Shown one piece after another: positions 24,112 to 36,190 of a DNA stretch of 64,000 nt. Below the pieces are notes generated by a model. The model had not been told where the DNA came from, searched no databases, and saw only the letters and a list, made by a program, of their open reading frames with translations. Origin of the DNA: Hymenolepis diminuta (taxonomy: Eukaryota; Platyhelminthes; Cestoda; Cyclophyllidea; Hymenolepididae); the NCBI GenBank assembly GCA_900708905.1, contig CAADRB010000026.1, positions 1,912,895 to 1,976,894 on the forward strand, written 5' to 3'. Both the position numbers and the translations under genes were made by a program. Each line of letters opens with the position of its first letter. Within the stretch, counting starts at the first letter, position 1.

Positions 24112-27100
24112 ATGTCTTCGCAAGGCCAAACAGTCTTTCTAACCAATGAAGAAGCAAAGACCTCTCCAGCGAAGCAAAAGTCCTCTCAAATTGAACTGAG
24201 TCCTTCTAGTCCGCTTATCGATGGTCTTCGACAATCCACAATTGCTTTTAAGGTGCAGCGCATCCCTAAAGCTGATGAGAAAGCTACACTTGTCACCGAT
24301 AACGAAAATATCGCCCCAGTTAGTATTATTCTTATTTACACGAAACCCTTATAACTGGCAGATGCCATTTATATTCCTCAACCCCTGTATTAGCATAAGT
24401 ATGTCAATCGTTTTGTCCAATTCAAAGGTTTGTACATTTTTTAATTCCATACCAACATAAGGTGGTAATATCGTATTTTAACGAGCCTCGTTGATATCAA
24501 ATTTTACGAGTTGGATGTATACTGATACCAGCAAGTCGAGTAGTAAATTCCAATGTTTCCTCCGAGCTTCTTTATAATCCTACCACTCTGTTCAATATCA
24601 AGGCACTTTCTTGCGTGAACATGGGGATTTAATACCTTTTCCTAAAGTTAGCCGTTTTATTCTTCTTACTTTTTACTTAAGGCTGAATTCGCCGTGTCAA
24701 GTGATGTTCCTAAGGGCAAGAAAAATGGAGCATCACATTCTCTGAAACAGGCTCTTCCGTCTGAAAGGCTCCAGATTGACTCCATTTTGCAATCTAATGC
24801 CAAACCAACAAAGAAGCCAGCTAAATCTACCAGGTCAGTTCTTATTATTGGAAGTGTTATTTTCTATTTGTCTTTTAAAGTTTTCGCATCTCTAAATCCC
24901 TCTTATTTCTGAAATAGAAAATTTTCGTCACGTAATCGTCTGCTTTAATTTGGCTATATTCTAGTTTACTAATTTCGGTTAATGCTGTAATTGGTCAGTA
25001 AGTCGTCTTGGAAAGAATGAATTAATAGGTCTTTCGGAGAATTTCGCCTTCGTTATTAATTGATTTTGTACAAGTGTTGTCATTTTTCTCTTACTTCGCA
25101 TGTTAAGAAGTAGAAGTATGAGATTTCGAACAACTTGTAAATGCTACAAAATGCGTCGCCATTTTTTGTGACGTGGCAAAACTTGATCCTCTGAGGATTT
25201 CAATCCATTCTCTCAGACGCTGCCATTCAACTCCCGTCGGTGTGTCCGTACTATTATTGGCTTTTGTAGAGGTGATATTAGATTATTTGCTGTAGCTGCA
25301 TTAGTTACTTTAGTATGAGCAATTACCTTACTATGATCTTCGGCTAAAGTTGAGATTACGTGTACTTTTATTGCTTCTCGAGTTCGTTTTATAGGGTGAT
25401 GCTGTACAATTCGGATCATAATATTTATCCGTCGCTCCTCAAATTCTCTTGATATTGGTCTTGGGCACACGAGAAAAAGAATTAGCTTGGTCGACTGTAT
25501 CCCCATCTTGAATGCGTTTAGTCATCGTCTTTTCAAATAGGTTATTACTACCATCTATATTTGGTAGTTAGAAAAAGGCTTCAGTATAAGAGATCTGTAT
25601 CTAGCTCTGCAGCAGTGAGATTTCTCAAAAAGTCAGGTTCCTTGCACGTCACTGCTTTCCTGCATGGCTGTAACAATTTTAATTCTGGTTGTTTATAACT
25701 TTTCAGAACTAGAAGACCTACTGTACGTCGTAGCATTAGCGCAGGTGGAGGTACTTCAGCCACTAGTGTCGATCTCACAGAAGGAACAAGTCGAAATCGA
25801 GCTCAACAGGCCTGTTCAGTCAGTCCCATAAAACTGCGTCACGCACAGTCATCATCCAAACGTCTTCAACAGACACAGCTCTTTGACTATGGAATCAGAC
25901 GCACTGCTCGACAGTTTGCTAATGATCTCAAGGTTTGTGGTTGAGATGTATATTCGAGTCAAGGAAAAGTGCATTACCATCTTATTCTCATGGTTCTTTT
26001 GTTTATTTTTTAGCAAAGGAAGGAAGCTGAGATAGTAGCAGCCATTCTTAAAGGCGAGGAGAGTGGCATGAAGGTATTTAAATTTACGTAATTTTTTTAG
26101 TANNNNNNNNNNNNNNNNNNNNNNNNNNNNNNNNNNNNNNNNNNNNNNNNNNNNNNNNNNNNNNNNNNNNNNNNNNNNNNNNNNNNNNNNNNNNNNNNNN
26201 NNNNNNNNNNNNNNNNNNNNNNNNNNNNNNNNNNNNNNNNNNNNNNNNNNNNNNNNNNNNNNNNNNNNNNNNNNNNNNNNNNNNNNNNNNNNNNNNNNNN
26301 NNNNNNNNNNNNNNNNNNNNNNNNNNNNNNNNNNNNNNNNNNNNNNNNNNNNNNNNNNNNNNNNNNNNNNNNNNNNNNNNNNNNNNNNNNNNNNNNNNNN
26401 NNNNNNNNNNNNNNNNNNNNNNNNNNNNNNNNNNNNNNNNNNNNNNNNNNNNNNNNNNNNNNNNNNNNNNNNNNNNNNNNNACTATAAAATGCATTTTAG
26501 GTCTAAATCGGTGTTCATCGGCCCACCTTCGACTATATGAATAACCGATCGTATTTGTTAGTTCTGTTTAACAACGAAGTTGCGGTGTGGGTTCTGGGAT
26601 ATCTTTCCTATACTCCAGTTAAATTACTTTCTCTTTCATGGGTTTAGCGATATCTCAGATTCATTTGCCAATTGAAATTTGGTCTGGGAGAATAACTTTA
26701 AAAGTACTAAATATTTGTTCTTTTAAGCTGTTTTTTATTACTTGCTTTGTTGAAGTACTATCTCCTTTTAGATTATAATCTACATCATGGCAAGAAATTT
26801 ACGATTTTTCATAGCGAAAAGCAACTGAAGTCGGTTTCCAGCATGTGGAATAAATGGTATATTTGAGGGGATCGAAAAGGTGTTACGAGAATGATATCAA
26901 AAAATCTTCATTTAATTTTTGGATTCGGGTAGTTCATGTTTCAATTTTCATGATTTGTCATCTTCGTTACTAAGCCAGTTCTTATCCACGATATCTAGTG
27001 TCTATTAATTCGTTAATTTTAAAGATCATTCTTGTCACTTCAATTCATTTTTGTCTTCCAAAGACGGAAAAAAACCTAATGGTCTTAACTTAGCTTAGAT

Positions 27101-29839
27101 AGCCGAATTTTTAATCTAGCAGAGTTCAATTAGGAGATTATTTCTTTTAACAAACATCGGTTTTGAATCACTCGTCAATATGCTATGACGAAGAATTCTG
27201 TTGAAGGTCTTCGCCCGGTTTTAATAACCGGTTATTTTTTAAATCTAGGTTCATTTCTCTTTTGCCACTTACTGAATCAGGTAAAGTTTTTTAAACTACC
27301 ATCTTGCTTTAGTTGAGTTCTGCAAATTTGATGAATCTCGTCTACAGCCAGTACATGCCTGAAAATTTAAGGTCATATTTCAAGTGCATTGGATGATCGA
27401 ATTAAGCATGTTTTAGCACTCATCTAGTTTTCTGACATTTTTGGGCATTTTATTATAACCAGTGATATGACAAAGAAAAACTTCAAACTTGATCATGAGG
27501 TAGCATTATCGGAGATGAAATAGCAAGTTAGTTTAGCAGGGAAGGAAATGAGAGATCGAATGAGTTTTCCATATTCTCATTCTAGTATTCTCTGAATTTC
27601 TACCTGTGACATTCAGAGCTTGTTTACTAACTGATCTAAATTGATGGTTTTTCATGTCATTTTGATTCATTCACATCTTACAACCATGAGCTGGTAGATA
27701 AGGCTTAAAATAACTTCATTTTAGGCATCAGAGCGCACTGGAGTTTACTCAAGATTAATTCTAGTTCTATATGTTCGTGTTCGAATAGTTCACATCTTAA
27801 TCTCTTGCGAAGGAAGACGCTCAATCAGGTGCTTCGAATTTTTAATTTGTGATCATGCTTTGTGTGAATGTGGCACAGTTGAGGCAATTATCTTCTATTT
27901 AAGTATAAAAAAAGAAACAAATTGTCCTGATGCACCCTTGCTTTCCATATCAGTTGAGCATTTGTTTTAATTAATTTTATAGTGCATGGAGTTTGCACCA
28001 GTAAGGCCCGTGGCAAATTAGAATCCTTTATTATTGGGTGACAGCCATTTTTATGGGCGGTTAACTTTTGTCTAAGTCTTTGTAATTGCGAATTTCACAA
28101 TTAGGCTCTAATTCATTTTATAGCAGAGGGGGTATCTGTCGGGACTTGATTGAGAACAAACAATAAGGTGGTTATGATACTCCACGGTCACAGGGCCTAC
28201 ATTTTGTGCATGCTGTGATTCATAGCTGGCATAAATCACCTTGGATGAAAGGAAGTAAAAACAAGTGCTTCAGCGTAGCCGTGTATGTTATCATAACTCA
28301 CAACAATGCGGAAAATTTCATCGCGGGAAAGCGATGGAAATCGATTAAAGTTTAATAAGGAATAAGAAGGGAGGGTGAGGGGATGATCAAAAATAGTATC
28401 AGTGTGTTAATTTATTGGATTTTCGAATTCGAGTTATCGATTATTTACTTAAAAGACAGTTCACTACTTCGCGTTCTGAATTTCAAATTCTGTAATTCAT
28501 CAACCGGATTTCTGATAGGTTTCTTATGGGCAATCTCCAGCGCTTATTGACCAGTTGTTTAATTGTGATGGTCGGTCTTACCACTTCAATTTATGTCTTT
28601 TTTTTCAAGGTTTAAAAAAGTAGCATGATCTTGCATTATCTTAATACAGCAGCTTTCTTAATTTTCTTTTTTATTAGGTAATTGAAACTGAGGATAAAGG
28701 TCGTGGAGTAATCACCACGCGACTATTCACCGAGGGAGAATTCGTTGTGGAGTATATTGGGGAACTCATTTCTGAGCGTGAGGCCAGGGCACGTGAAGTT
28801 GAATACAAAAAGGATCCCAACATTGGGTCATTCATGTTCTTCTTTGCTCATGGGTTAGTTGCTTAATTTGAATAAATTCTGTAATAACAATTCTTAAGTA
28901 TATTTATAGAAATATCCTAAGCCCATTAACAGAAGTATTTGCGATGCTTGACTTAGATAAAGGGGTGTTATGAAGCCCCTCTTGCAACAAATTTACATTA
29001 TTGATCGGAATTAACCAGAGCGGCTGGTCACTCACATCATAGTGAATGGGCACCGATGGGCATTAATCTCGCCATCTCTGACTTGACAGACGTGCGCGTT
29101 GACCACACGTTTCCAACACTTGTTTTCGGCCTAGAAGTTGTACCCCGAATTCTCTCTGATGAGAAACCCACATTATCCTATCCCTTCCTTGATCGGTTTT
29201 AAGCATTATTGATGGTCACCCCATCCACTCCATATGCTTCGATGAATATTGATTTTTAAGACTTAGGAGAGATTTGGTTAATTTCCATGTCACAGTTGAA
29301 GGAGATGGTAAAGAGTAAATGTTTTCGAAGCTCCTATTTTACCAGCCCTATATTGAGCACTGTTTGATTATCCTAATCATCAGATGTGTACCGGCTGATC
29401 TTTTCTATTACTTATGTACTGATGTATCCTGCTGCATCGGTCCACGTCGTCCTAAGCGTTACTTTTGTTCTTTTAGAGGCCAGCGATACTGCGTCGACGC
29501 AACAGAGGAAACTGATAAGCTTGGTCGTTTGATCAATCACAGTCGGCAACATCCAAATTGTATTGTCAAAGTGATACCAATAGATGGGATCCCGCGCTTA
29601 GTTCTAATTGCCAAAACCGATATACCTCCAGGTAGACTGATAAGATTGGGAATATTTGCCTTATTGTTCAACCTGATTGATTGTTAACCCTTATTATTTT
29701 TCTGCCTATTTTCAAAATAGCATTTACTAAATCTGATGTACATAAACGGAGCATTTTCATTTTAGGTGAAGAGCTGCTCTATGACTATGGAGATCACAGC
29801 AAAGAGAGCTTGCTAGCTCATCCCTGGCTCAAATTTTAA
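24112..29839 (+). CDS. KMT5A: Histone H4K20 monomethyltransferase (SET8/PR-Set7), seven exons
   Basis: Exons 24112-24318, 24682-24833, 25707-25932, 26014-26073, 28678-28853, 29477-29631 and 29766-29839 splice in frame to a 349-residue protein, close to the human enzyme's length. Residues 1-170 are low-complexity and Ser/Lys/Arg-rich. A conserved basic 'FDYGIRRTAR' patch precedes the SET domain. The SET domain spans about 216-346: the 'KGRGV' SAM-binding segment (222-226), 'FVVEYIGELI', 'YCVDATEETDKLGRLINHS' with the NHS motif (294-296), 'GEELLYDYGD' with catalytic-site tyrosines 331 and 333, and the terminal 'HPWLKF' typical of this family. There is no post-SET cysteine cluster, as expected for SET8. 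It deposits H4K20me1 in the nucleus, needed for chromosome condensation and S-phase control. The assembly gap falls inside intron 4, and the protein reads continuously across it. A poly(A) signal AATAAA is at 30013-30018. Confidence 0.95.
26103..26481. other. Assembly gap (379 N) in KMT5A intron 4
   Basis: Undetermined bases. The flanking exons (ending 26073 and starting 28678) give a SET-domain entry of the length expected for the family, so no coding exon appears to be lost in the gap. Confidence 0.95.
26870..27130 (+). repeat. Dispersed repeat family A, copy in KMT5A intron 4
   Basis: Leader 'ggggatcgaaaaggtg' is followed by 'tttttggattcgggtagttc', 'tgatttgtcatcttcgttac' and 'ttgtcacttcaattcatttt'. 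The middle segment is shorter than in the copies at 4450 and 46570, consistent with a small deletion. Confidence 0.45.
27540..27720 (+). repeat. Dispersed repeat family A, diverged copy in KMT5A intron 4
   Basis: The core 'cagagcttgtttactaactg' followed by 'atctaaattgatggttttt' and 'cattttgattcattc' aligns with the family A core near 28535-28595. The upstream half is poorly conserved. Confidence 0.35.
28370..28660 (+). repeat. Dispersed repeat family A, copy ending near KMT5A exon 5
   Basis: A clear copy. It has the purine leader 'aagaagggagggtgagggga', then 'ttggattttcgaattcgagt', 'tctccagcgcttattgacca', 'gttgtttaattgtgatggtc' and 'ttaccacttcaatttatg'. It ends within about 30 bp of the exon 5 acceptor at 28677, so the element lies next to that acceptor. 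Confidence 0.5.
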
Positions 29840-30012
29840 ACTGGATTTCCACATTCATTCTTTGATTTTTTTTGAAGCCTCTATAGTGGAGCATTTATGT
29901 TTCTATGTATTTATATGTGTTCGTGTAAATTTCTAGAAACTTCTAATTCAGCCTCTTTTGTATTCTTCAAGCGTAAGGCATCTGTGTATTTGACTTTTTG
30001 GTTTGACCGGAA

Positions 30013-30018
30013 AATAAA
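30013..30018 (+). terminator. KMT5A polyadenylation signal (AATAAA)
   Basis: Canonical hexamer 174 nt after the KMT5A stop codon. It is the first AATAAA on the plus strand after the stop that I could find. Confidence 0.55.
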
Positions 30019-31589
30019 CATGCGTATGAATAAGCGACATAACCGTCTTGGCTTTTACATTTTCGCTTTTACTTACTAAATTTAAGTAGAATTTTAATTG
30101 CATATTCGGTTGAGTGATGATTTCCATTTGTGTATCATTGATCGTTAGGGGAGACGGAAGATTTCATTGATTAAGATGAGGGCTTTTAGAATACTGAAAC
30201 ATGTAATCTAAATTTTAATAATAGATTAGTAATTGCTTTAGTTCAATTAGCGTGTCAGTAGCGCTTCGGTCATCGTAAGATCAATTCTGCCACTTCTAGC
30301 TTTGTAAGATCGTCTTTCGAGTCCAATGACATTGTTAACACTTAGTGAATACTTGGTCATTACGACCTGATTTGAGGAGAGCAACACTGAAATGCTGAAT
30401 TTTTTGCTGTTAGATATAGAAAAAACAAATTTTTCGGGGTGACATTCAACTGCGTGGTTTTACTGAGCGGTCAAAACTGCGCATTAGAGAAAAGGAATGC
30501 ACACTCAGGGTTCAAAATTCCGAAATTTGAGCCTTAGAACCCTAGGACATTACCACGATTATTATGCACGTGATACGGAAAGAAACTACTCCAATTTTTA
30601 ATCGTGGGCAGTGTGTGAATGAAGGAAGCAGAAACGAGTTCAGTGATGCTAAGACGAGGAGAGATCAAGAGGAAGGAGGCAAGAAAGTTAAGGCATAAAG
30701 AGTCTTTACTCTAATTCTGGAAGTATGCGGAGTTGTTCGAATTCTCATGGTTCACAGTTAATGAACGATGTCCCGATGTTTAAGTGTTCTAATTCCACGA
30801 GTGAGAGATGATATATCCTTCATATTCAAAGCTTATTGATTCGATCCCGTGATTGGTTATGCACCCCGACGTATTGGTGTATTTTGCATTCAAGACGTGG
30901 TGGATAAGACCAGCAAGGATATTTTAACATGGTACTTAATATGAGGCATATACATTTAGTAAAATGACAAATCCTCTACTTGATTGCGACAAGACTTTCA
31001 ATGCTTTCGCTTTGTTCTACATTTCTAATCAACTTCTGCACTTCATTAGACTTTGAAATTTGCACTCTACCGATTTAGATACTTCTTTATGACTGAGATG
31101 ATTCCTTAATGGAATATTGTCCTTTCCTTTAAAAGAATAGTTTGTCTTTATAATTATAAGTTTTGAAAATGTTAATTGTCCTATTAATTTCCACCTCTCT
31201 GAAATCAAACTGTTTAGCTGTTGTGGCAAAAATGGTTAACTTGCGCTATATCTCTTACATTTCTTGCTCACACCTCAGGAACCATTTAATTGACAACAGT
31301 CTTTAAGACCTATCGAAAAGGAATAATGTTGTGATCGCCGACCACCAGCTTCAGATACAACAGACCAAATCTACAATGTTTACCATGGACATAGAATATG
31401 AATCACGTAACATTCCATTTACGGTATCAGCGAAAGGAAATTGGCTTGATTAAATCATAAAAAAGGGAATATAATGGAAAATAAACAAAATTAAAATGAA
31501 GAATTTTCATCTAACTACATTAACTGACACTAATAACTTAAGAATATTAAAATCTCGTAAACCAGCATTAATCCGCTTTCTTGGTCTCT

Positions 31590-31760
31590 GGGAGAAAAAA
31601 AAATGTGAGCGATAAAACTTATCAACCGGTCAATAAACACTGGATGCTGTGGACACGAATTTGCTCAGTTGGCTAGGAAATGAATGAAGAAATTTGAATT
31701 TGGAATACTGAGCTGTAAACTGGCAGTTCAAAAATAGAAAACATTTTTTGGGATTTATTT
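31590..31760 (-). repeat. Dispersed repeat family A, inverted copy
   Basis: The reverse complement shows 'gctcagtattccaaattcaa', 'agcatccagtgtttattgac' and 'cggttgataag' in family A order. It is the second minus-oriented copy seen. Confidence 0.45.
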
Positions 31761-34700
31761 ACTTTATCCCATATTGGATTTCACTGTTATGTATGTCCGT
31801 TTATTAATAGGAATAGTATGCATTATACTGATCAGACAAGCGAAGGTATAGTTACAACAGGGGGGGAAATAGTTTTGAGAGAGTAGAGAGATATGGTTCA
31901 TTGGATTCGAGATACTTGCTTCTCAGCTCGAAGAACGCATACTACTGTTTTTTAAGCGACCTTTAGAGGAAGCTTGCACTGAATCCAATATCAACACGGA
32001 GGATGACATTCAGAGATGTATCGTTTCAACCAACTTTGTAGTTTATAAGACTTGATATATCCAGTAAATGGATGCTGGAATTCCTTGTTGATTTCTGCGC
32101 CCATGGAACAGCGATCACTTCACTATTTTATTTCTGTTTATCTAAGGAAAAATATTGTGGAATTTGTGTCTTCTCATAAGTTATGGTAGTAACATGATAA
32201 CTATCACTGCTTCAAAAACACTTTAAATTAATATTCGGCTACTTGTATAAAAAGAAACTTTTGCATTTTCTGAAGTGACCATATCAAAGTGTATAATGTC
32301 ATATTTTAATATTAAAATTATCGATTTTTAAGTATAGCACAGTTTATTTGTGGTGCAGATGACCATCGGAAAGATTCACTTAACATTCTGAAGTTCTCTT
32401 TGCATTAGATCAGTGCAAAAGAAGCAAAAAATAGGAGTAGCTTTCTCTTCTGAACCTCTCATTTTCAGTCGCCATCTTTGCACCCGTACAATGAACCATT
32501 CCTCGAAGAGTTTTAAATCGTCTATCTAAACGTAGGCTCCAAATTTATTTTTATCTCTCTGAGGTGCGCTAACGCTACAAACATCTGGGTGTCTTTGTAC
32601 GGCGATCAAATTAATAGATTAAACATTGCTTTTAAACCTAAAAGGGCAGGAACTTGGTGCACAAAGCCTGTTAATTTTGGCTCATTTTCCCGCACTTAAT
32701 TGCTATTTAATGGGAAGTGATATCATTCGTTTAAACATGAGTCGCTTTACGTATAAGTTAGTTGCCTTCATTTTGGGAGAAAACAAATTATTTCCGTTGT
32801 TGTTGAAGGAGCTTTGGAGTACGTTCATGGGAGAAAACTCGTCCTATCTCCAAATAGTGATGCCAGAATGTAACTCCTAACTCATAATATAAGAAATCGA
32901 AATCTCATGGTCGAGTTTTCAAACATTATTATATCTTGAGTAAGAAATTGCGCCGAAAAATAGCCGAAAATTTGGGTTCTATGTTAAAATAGATTCGTGC
33001 TGTTTATTTTAGTAGAGAAAAGGTAAATGCTGATGAAATTTGGTCAGTGGTCAGCGCTACGATGAAAAAGAGCAGATTGGGGTATATGCAACTCTAGTTT
33101 CGATGAATGGGGTGATATTTATGGCAAATAGGCAAAGTTGTGTAAATACGCAGAGTAGTGTCATGATGAACACGTGAATCGTCCTCAAATGGCCCAAAAG
33201 AAAGAGATACAGAAATTGAAAGCAATTTCCTCATAGGTGCAATCGTCAGGGGATGTCACAGAGCATATAACACAAGTTAATGCATTCAGAAACATTGTTC
33301 CACTCCCCAAAATTCAGGAAACCTAAAATCTGTTCACTAATCTTTATCCAGAAGGTATTAAAATTTAAATGAATTTCAAAATAGTCTCTGTATGAATATT
33401 TGGTAAATAATACTTATGGATATTCGGGCGACGGAGAAAGCGCAACAAATTGAGTCAGCTTTTACGAGGAGAAAAACGGATGAAGGTAGATATACTGAAT
33501 TCAATAAGTAAATAAATTAAACTGTAGAATATCACAGAAGATCATTAGCCTTCTCAAGTAAATTAATTTTCATCGGTGGGAGGGGAATCGGTTCAAAGAG
33601 GGGAATTTTATGAGTCCTTTAACGGTTCATAGGGACCTCCTCCTAGTTATCTCAGTTTCTAGAAATATTAATGTAAGTAGCAACTAAATTTTTTGTATTC
33701 AGATTTTATGGAAGTCATTATACAGATGAAAGAGGAGTAATTCTTCTATATTATCTCTTAAATTGAAACTTATACACACTTCCTCCTCACCTCTTTTACT
33801 CATGAATATTGATAAGTGTGCTTTTACCGCGGTCTACACTTCATACATTGGAGTCTTGGCAATCAGCGAATTTGACAGGGCAAAGAAGAGATGTCTTTTA
33901 TCAGCGGAACCATTTATATGGAAATATTATGAAGATGAAAGGATGTGGACTCCAATGAATAAATAAAGCAGAGGATCCCTTGCAGTTTACCATTAAAACA
34001 GAGTCATCGTTGTTGGTGAGAACAGGGAATTCAATGAAGTGGAAATTCTAAATTTGTCATCTAGTGTTGACGACAGTTAGCACACATCGGTTGATTTGAG
34101 GATGACTTAAACGGCATCAGCGAGGCAATATATAGATATGTGTATATACAAATTAGCATATTATTATATGCCCTTTTACATTTTATTCTAAATGCAAACA
34201 ATAGGACATTGTCTGCTACTGTTTATTTTTAGACTTTGATAACGTTACACTGGGTGAAATTGGAAAGCGATCCAGAAGTAAAGAAACTTTTTTGCTCTGT
34301 TTTAACATATAATTCAAGATTTCAAGCTATTCTTATCATTAGTCCAAACAAGAGAAATTCGGATAGTTAATTAAAGTTCAAAACCTGAGTCCGCGTAGAT
34401 TGATAACAGTCAACATTCCCAAGGAGTGAGTTATGAGAGATCACCTTCATAAAATACCTTTTGTGGGTATGATTTTTATGCGCCAAATAAAATTTATATG
34501 CTGATTAAATTATCATAAGCTTGCCATGGAAGCAGCTAACTCTAAACCGGAAATGTACTGAAATGTCCTGCTTATCAATCGACCAACTTGTATCCAAAGT
34601 TATTTAACCTCGTATTCACTGTGATGTTCGTTAAACGCCTGAGAAATCAATACCATCATCAGAACACCGCTCTCCTCCACCTTTTAACCTCTTAGTTTTG

Positions 34701-36049
34701 CAGGACTTGACTCTTGCTGAGTTCATAATTGATTTCAATTGACTTTTCAATATTTTTTGCCATAAATACCCTACTCCTGCCCTGTTCTTACTATCCGGAC
34801 ACCAGCTTCTTCACCCCCGGCCCACACTTCATATCGTTCTGACCAACTCTCATGGTCAGATCCTAACGTCAGCTACTAACTTCAGCTCCCACTATGTGTG
34901 GCTCTAATTCCACTTATCTGGTGCTTCTATTTATGACCTGCTCTAAATAGTGACTCCTTTAGCTTGGTATCCTGCTATAGATCTGCAGTATTCCATCGAA
35001 TGGACATGCTGACTGATATTGCTCTGTCGTAAGTATTGGATGATGCTTTTGTTAATTACTTTCCAAAAATTGCAAAACAGCCAACCCTCTCTCAGCGTCT
35101 TGTAAGTTACCAAGCATGCCGTTATTGATGAATTGAAGTCTTTTTGGTCAATGCGGGCACTTGCCAGTGCTCAAAGTTGGACAAGATATACTCAAATTCA
35201 AGGTTTCCTGCTGCTCAGAGAGTTATGGTCATCTTGGTAAGATGATCAATTTCTCTCACCTTTGTGCTTCTAATGGTTCTCATTCCAAGTTTTGTTGTTT
35301 CATGAATCTCTATGTCTTTTCATACAAACTCATCTTTTCGATATGATGTTGTTTAATACGGATGTACTTAGACCAGGGTTCCTTCAAAACCTTTTTGTCC
35401 TATTAATCATAATCGTATTTCTCCTTTCTTTGGGCTGATGTTATTTTTTCTCTTCTTCTAATTTCCTATACTTATTCCTCCTTTTCTTTTTTCCTCTCAT
35501 TTCTTGCCAGTGTACAATATATTCATTGCCCTAAATACCGATTAGTCGCCATATTTGCAAAATACCGTTGTTTTCTATTCTATTGGGCATTGTCTAGCCC
35601 AGTTTGATAGAGCTCTTAAAACGACTTCACTGATAAGATCAGTGCTAATATAAGAACTAATTATCACGAAAAATGCGTAATTTTCTCCAACATTGTTGAC
35701 AAAATTTTAAACTATTATATGTATATATATAATTATGAAATAATAGATTGATAATCCATATTTTTATTCAAATTGGATTGACATTATTTTTTTACAGATG
35801 GGATAGGTAACTTACTAGTATAGTGACCATTACAATCTCAAGATTAAATTATAAATTGGCCTCGATTTTTGTTTAAAATGTACTATGCTACATAATGTCG
35901 GCTAGTACTCTCGGAAACAGGGATTTTATCAATAAATGAACTGAAGTGGGAAGAGCAAAATGCTCCCCATATTTATTGAAACAATGGTTTTTGATATTGA
36001 ATGCCTGATCACATTGCTTTATCAATGTTGTATGTTTTAGCTAAATCAA

Positions 36050-36190
36050 ATCTTAGTAATGTTAGGTTATGTTGAAAATGAGTGAATAGACACAAATAGT
36101 ACATTTGACGACATGGAGAAGTCAACCATACTCAAATCGTCCTATTTGAAAAAGAGTTTGCCACGTGGACAAAACGTAGGTGTTTAAATC
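36050..36190 (+). repeat. Dispersed repeat family C fragment
   Basis: 'gtcaaccatactcaaatcgt' followed by 'gagtttgccacgtgg' matches 'gtcaatcatacttaagtcgc' followed by 'gagtttgccatgtgg' at 47800-47855, with the same spacing. Upstream bases also align moderately. Confidence 0.4.
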
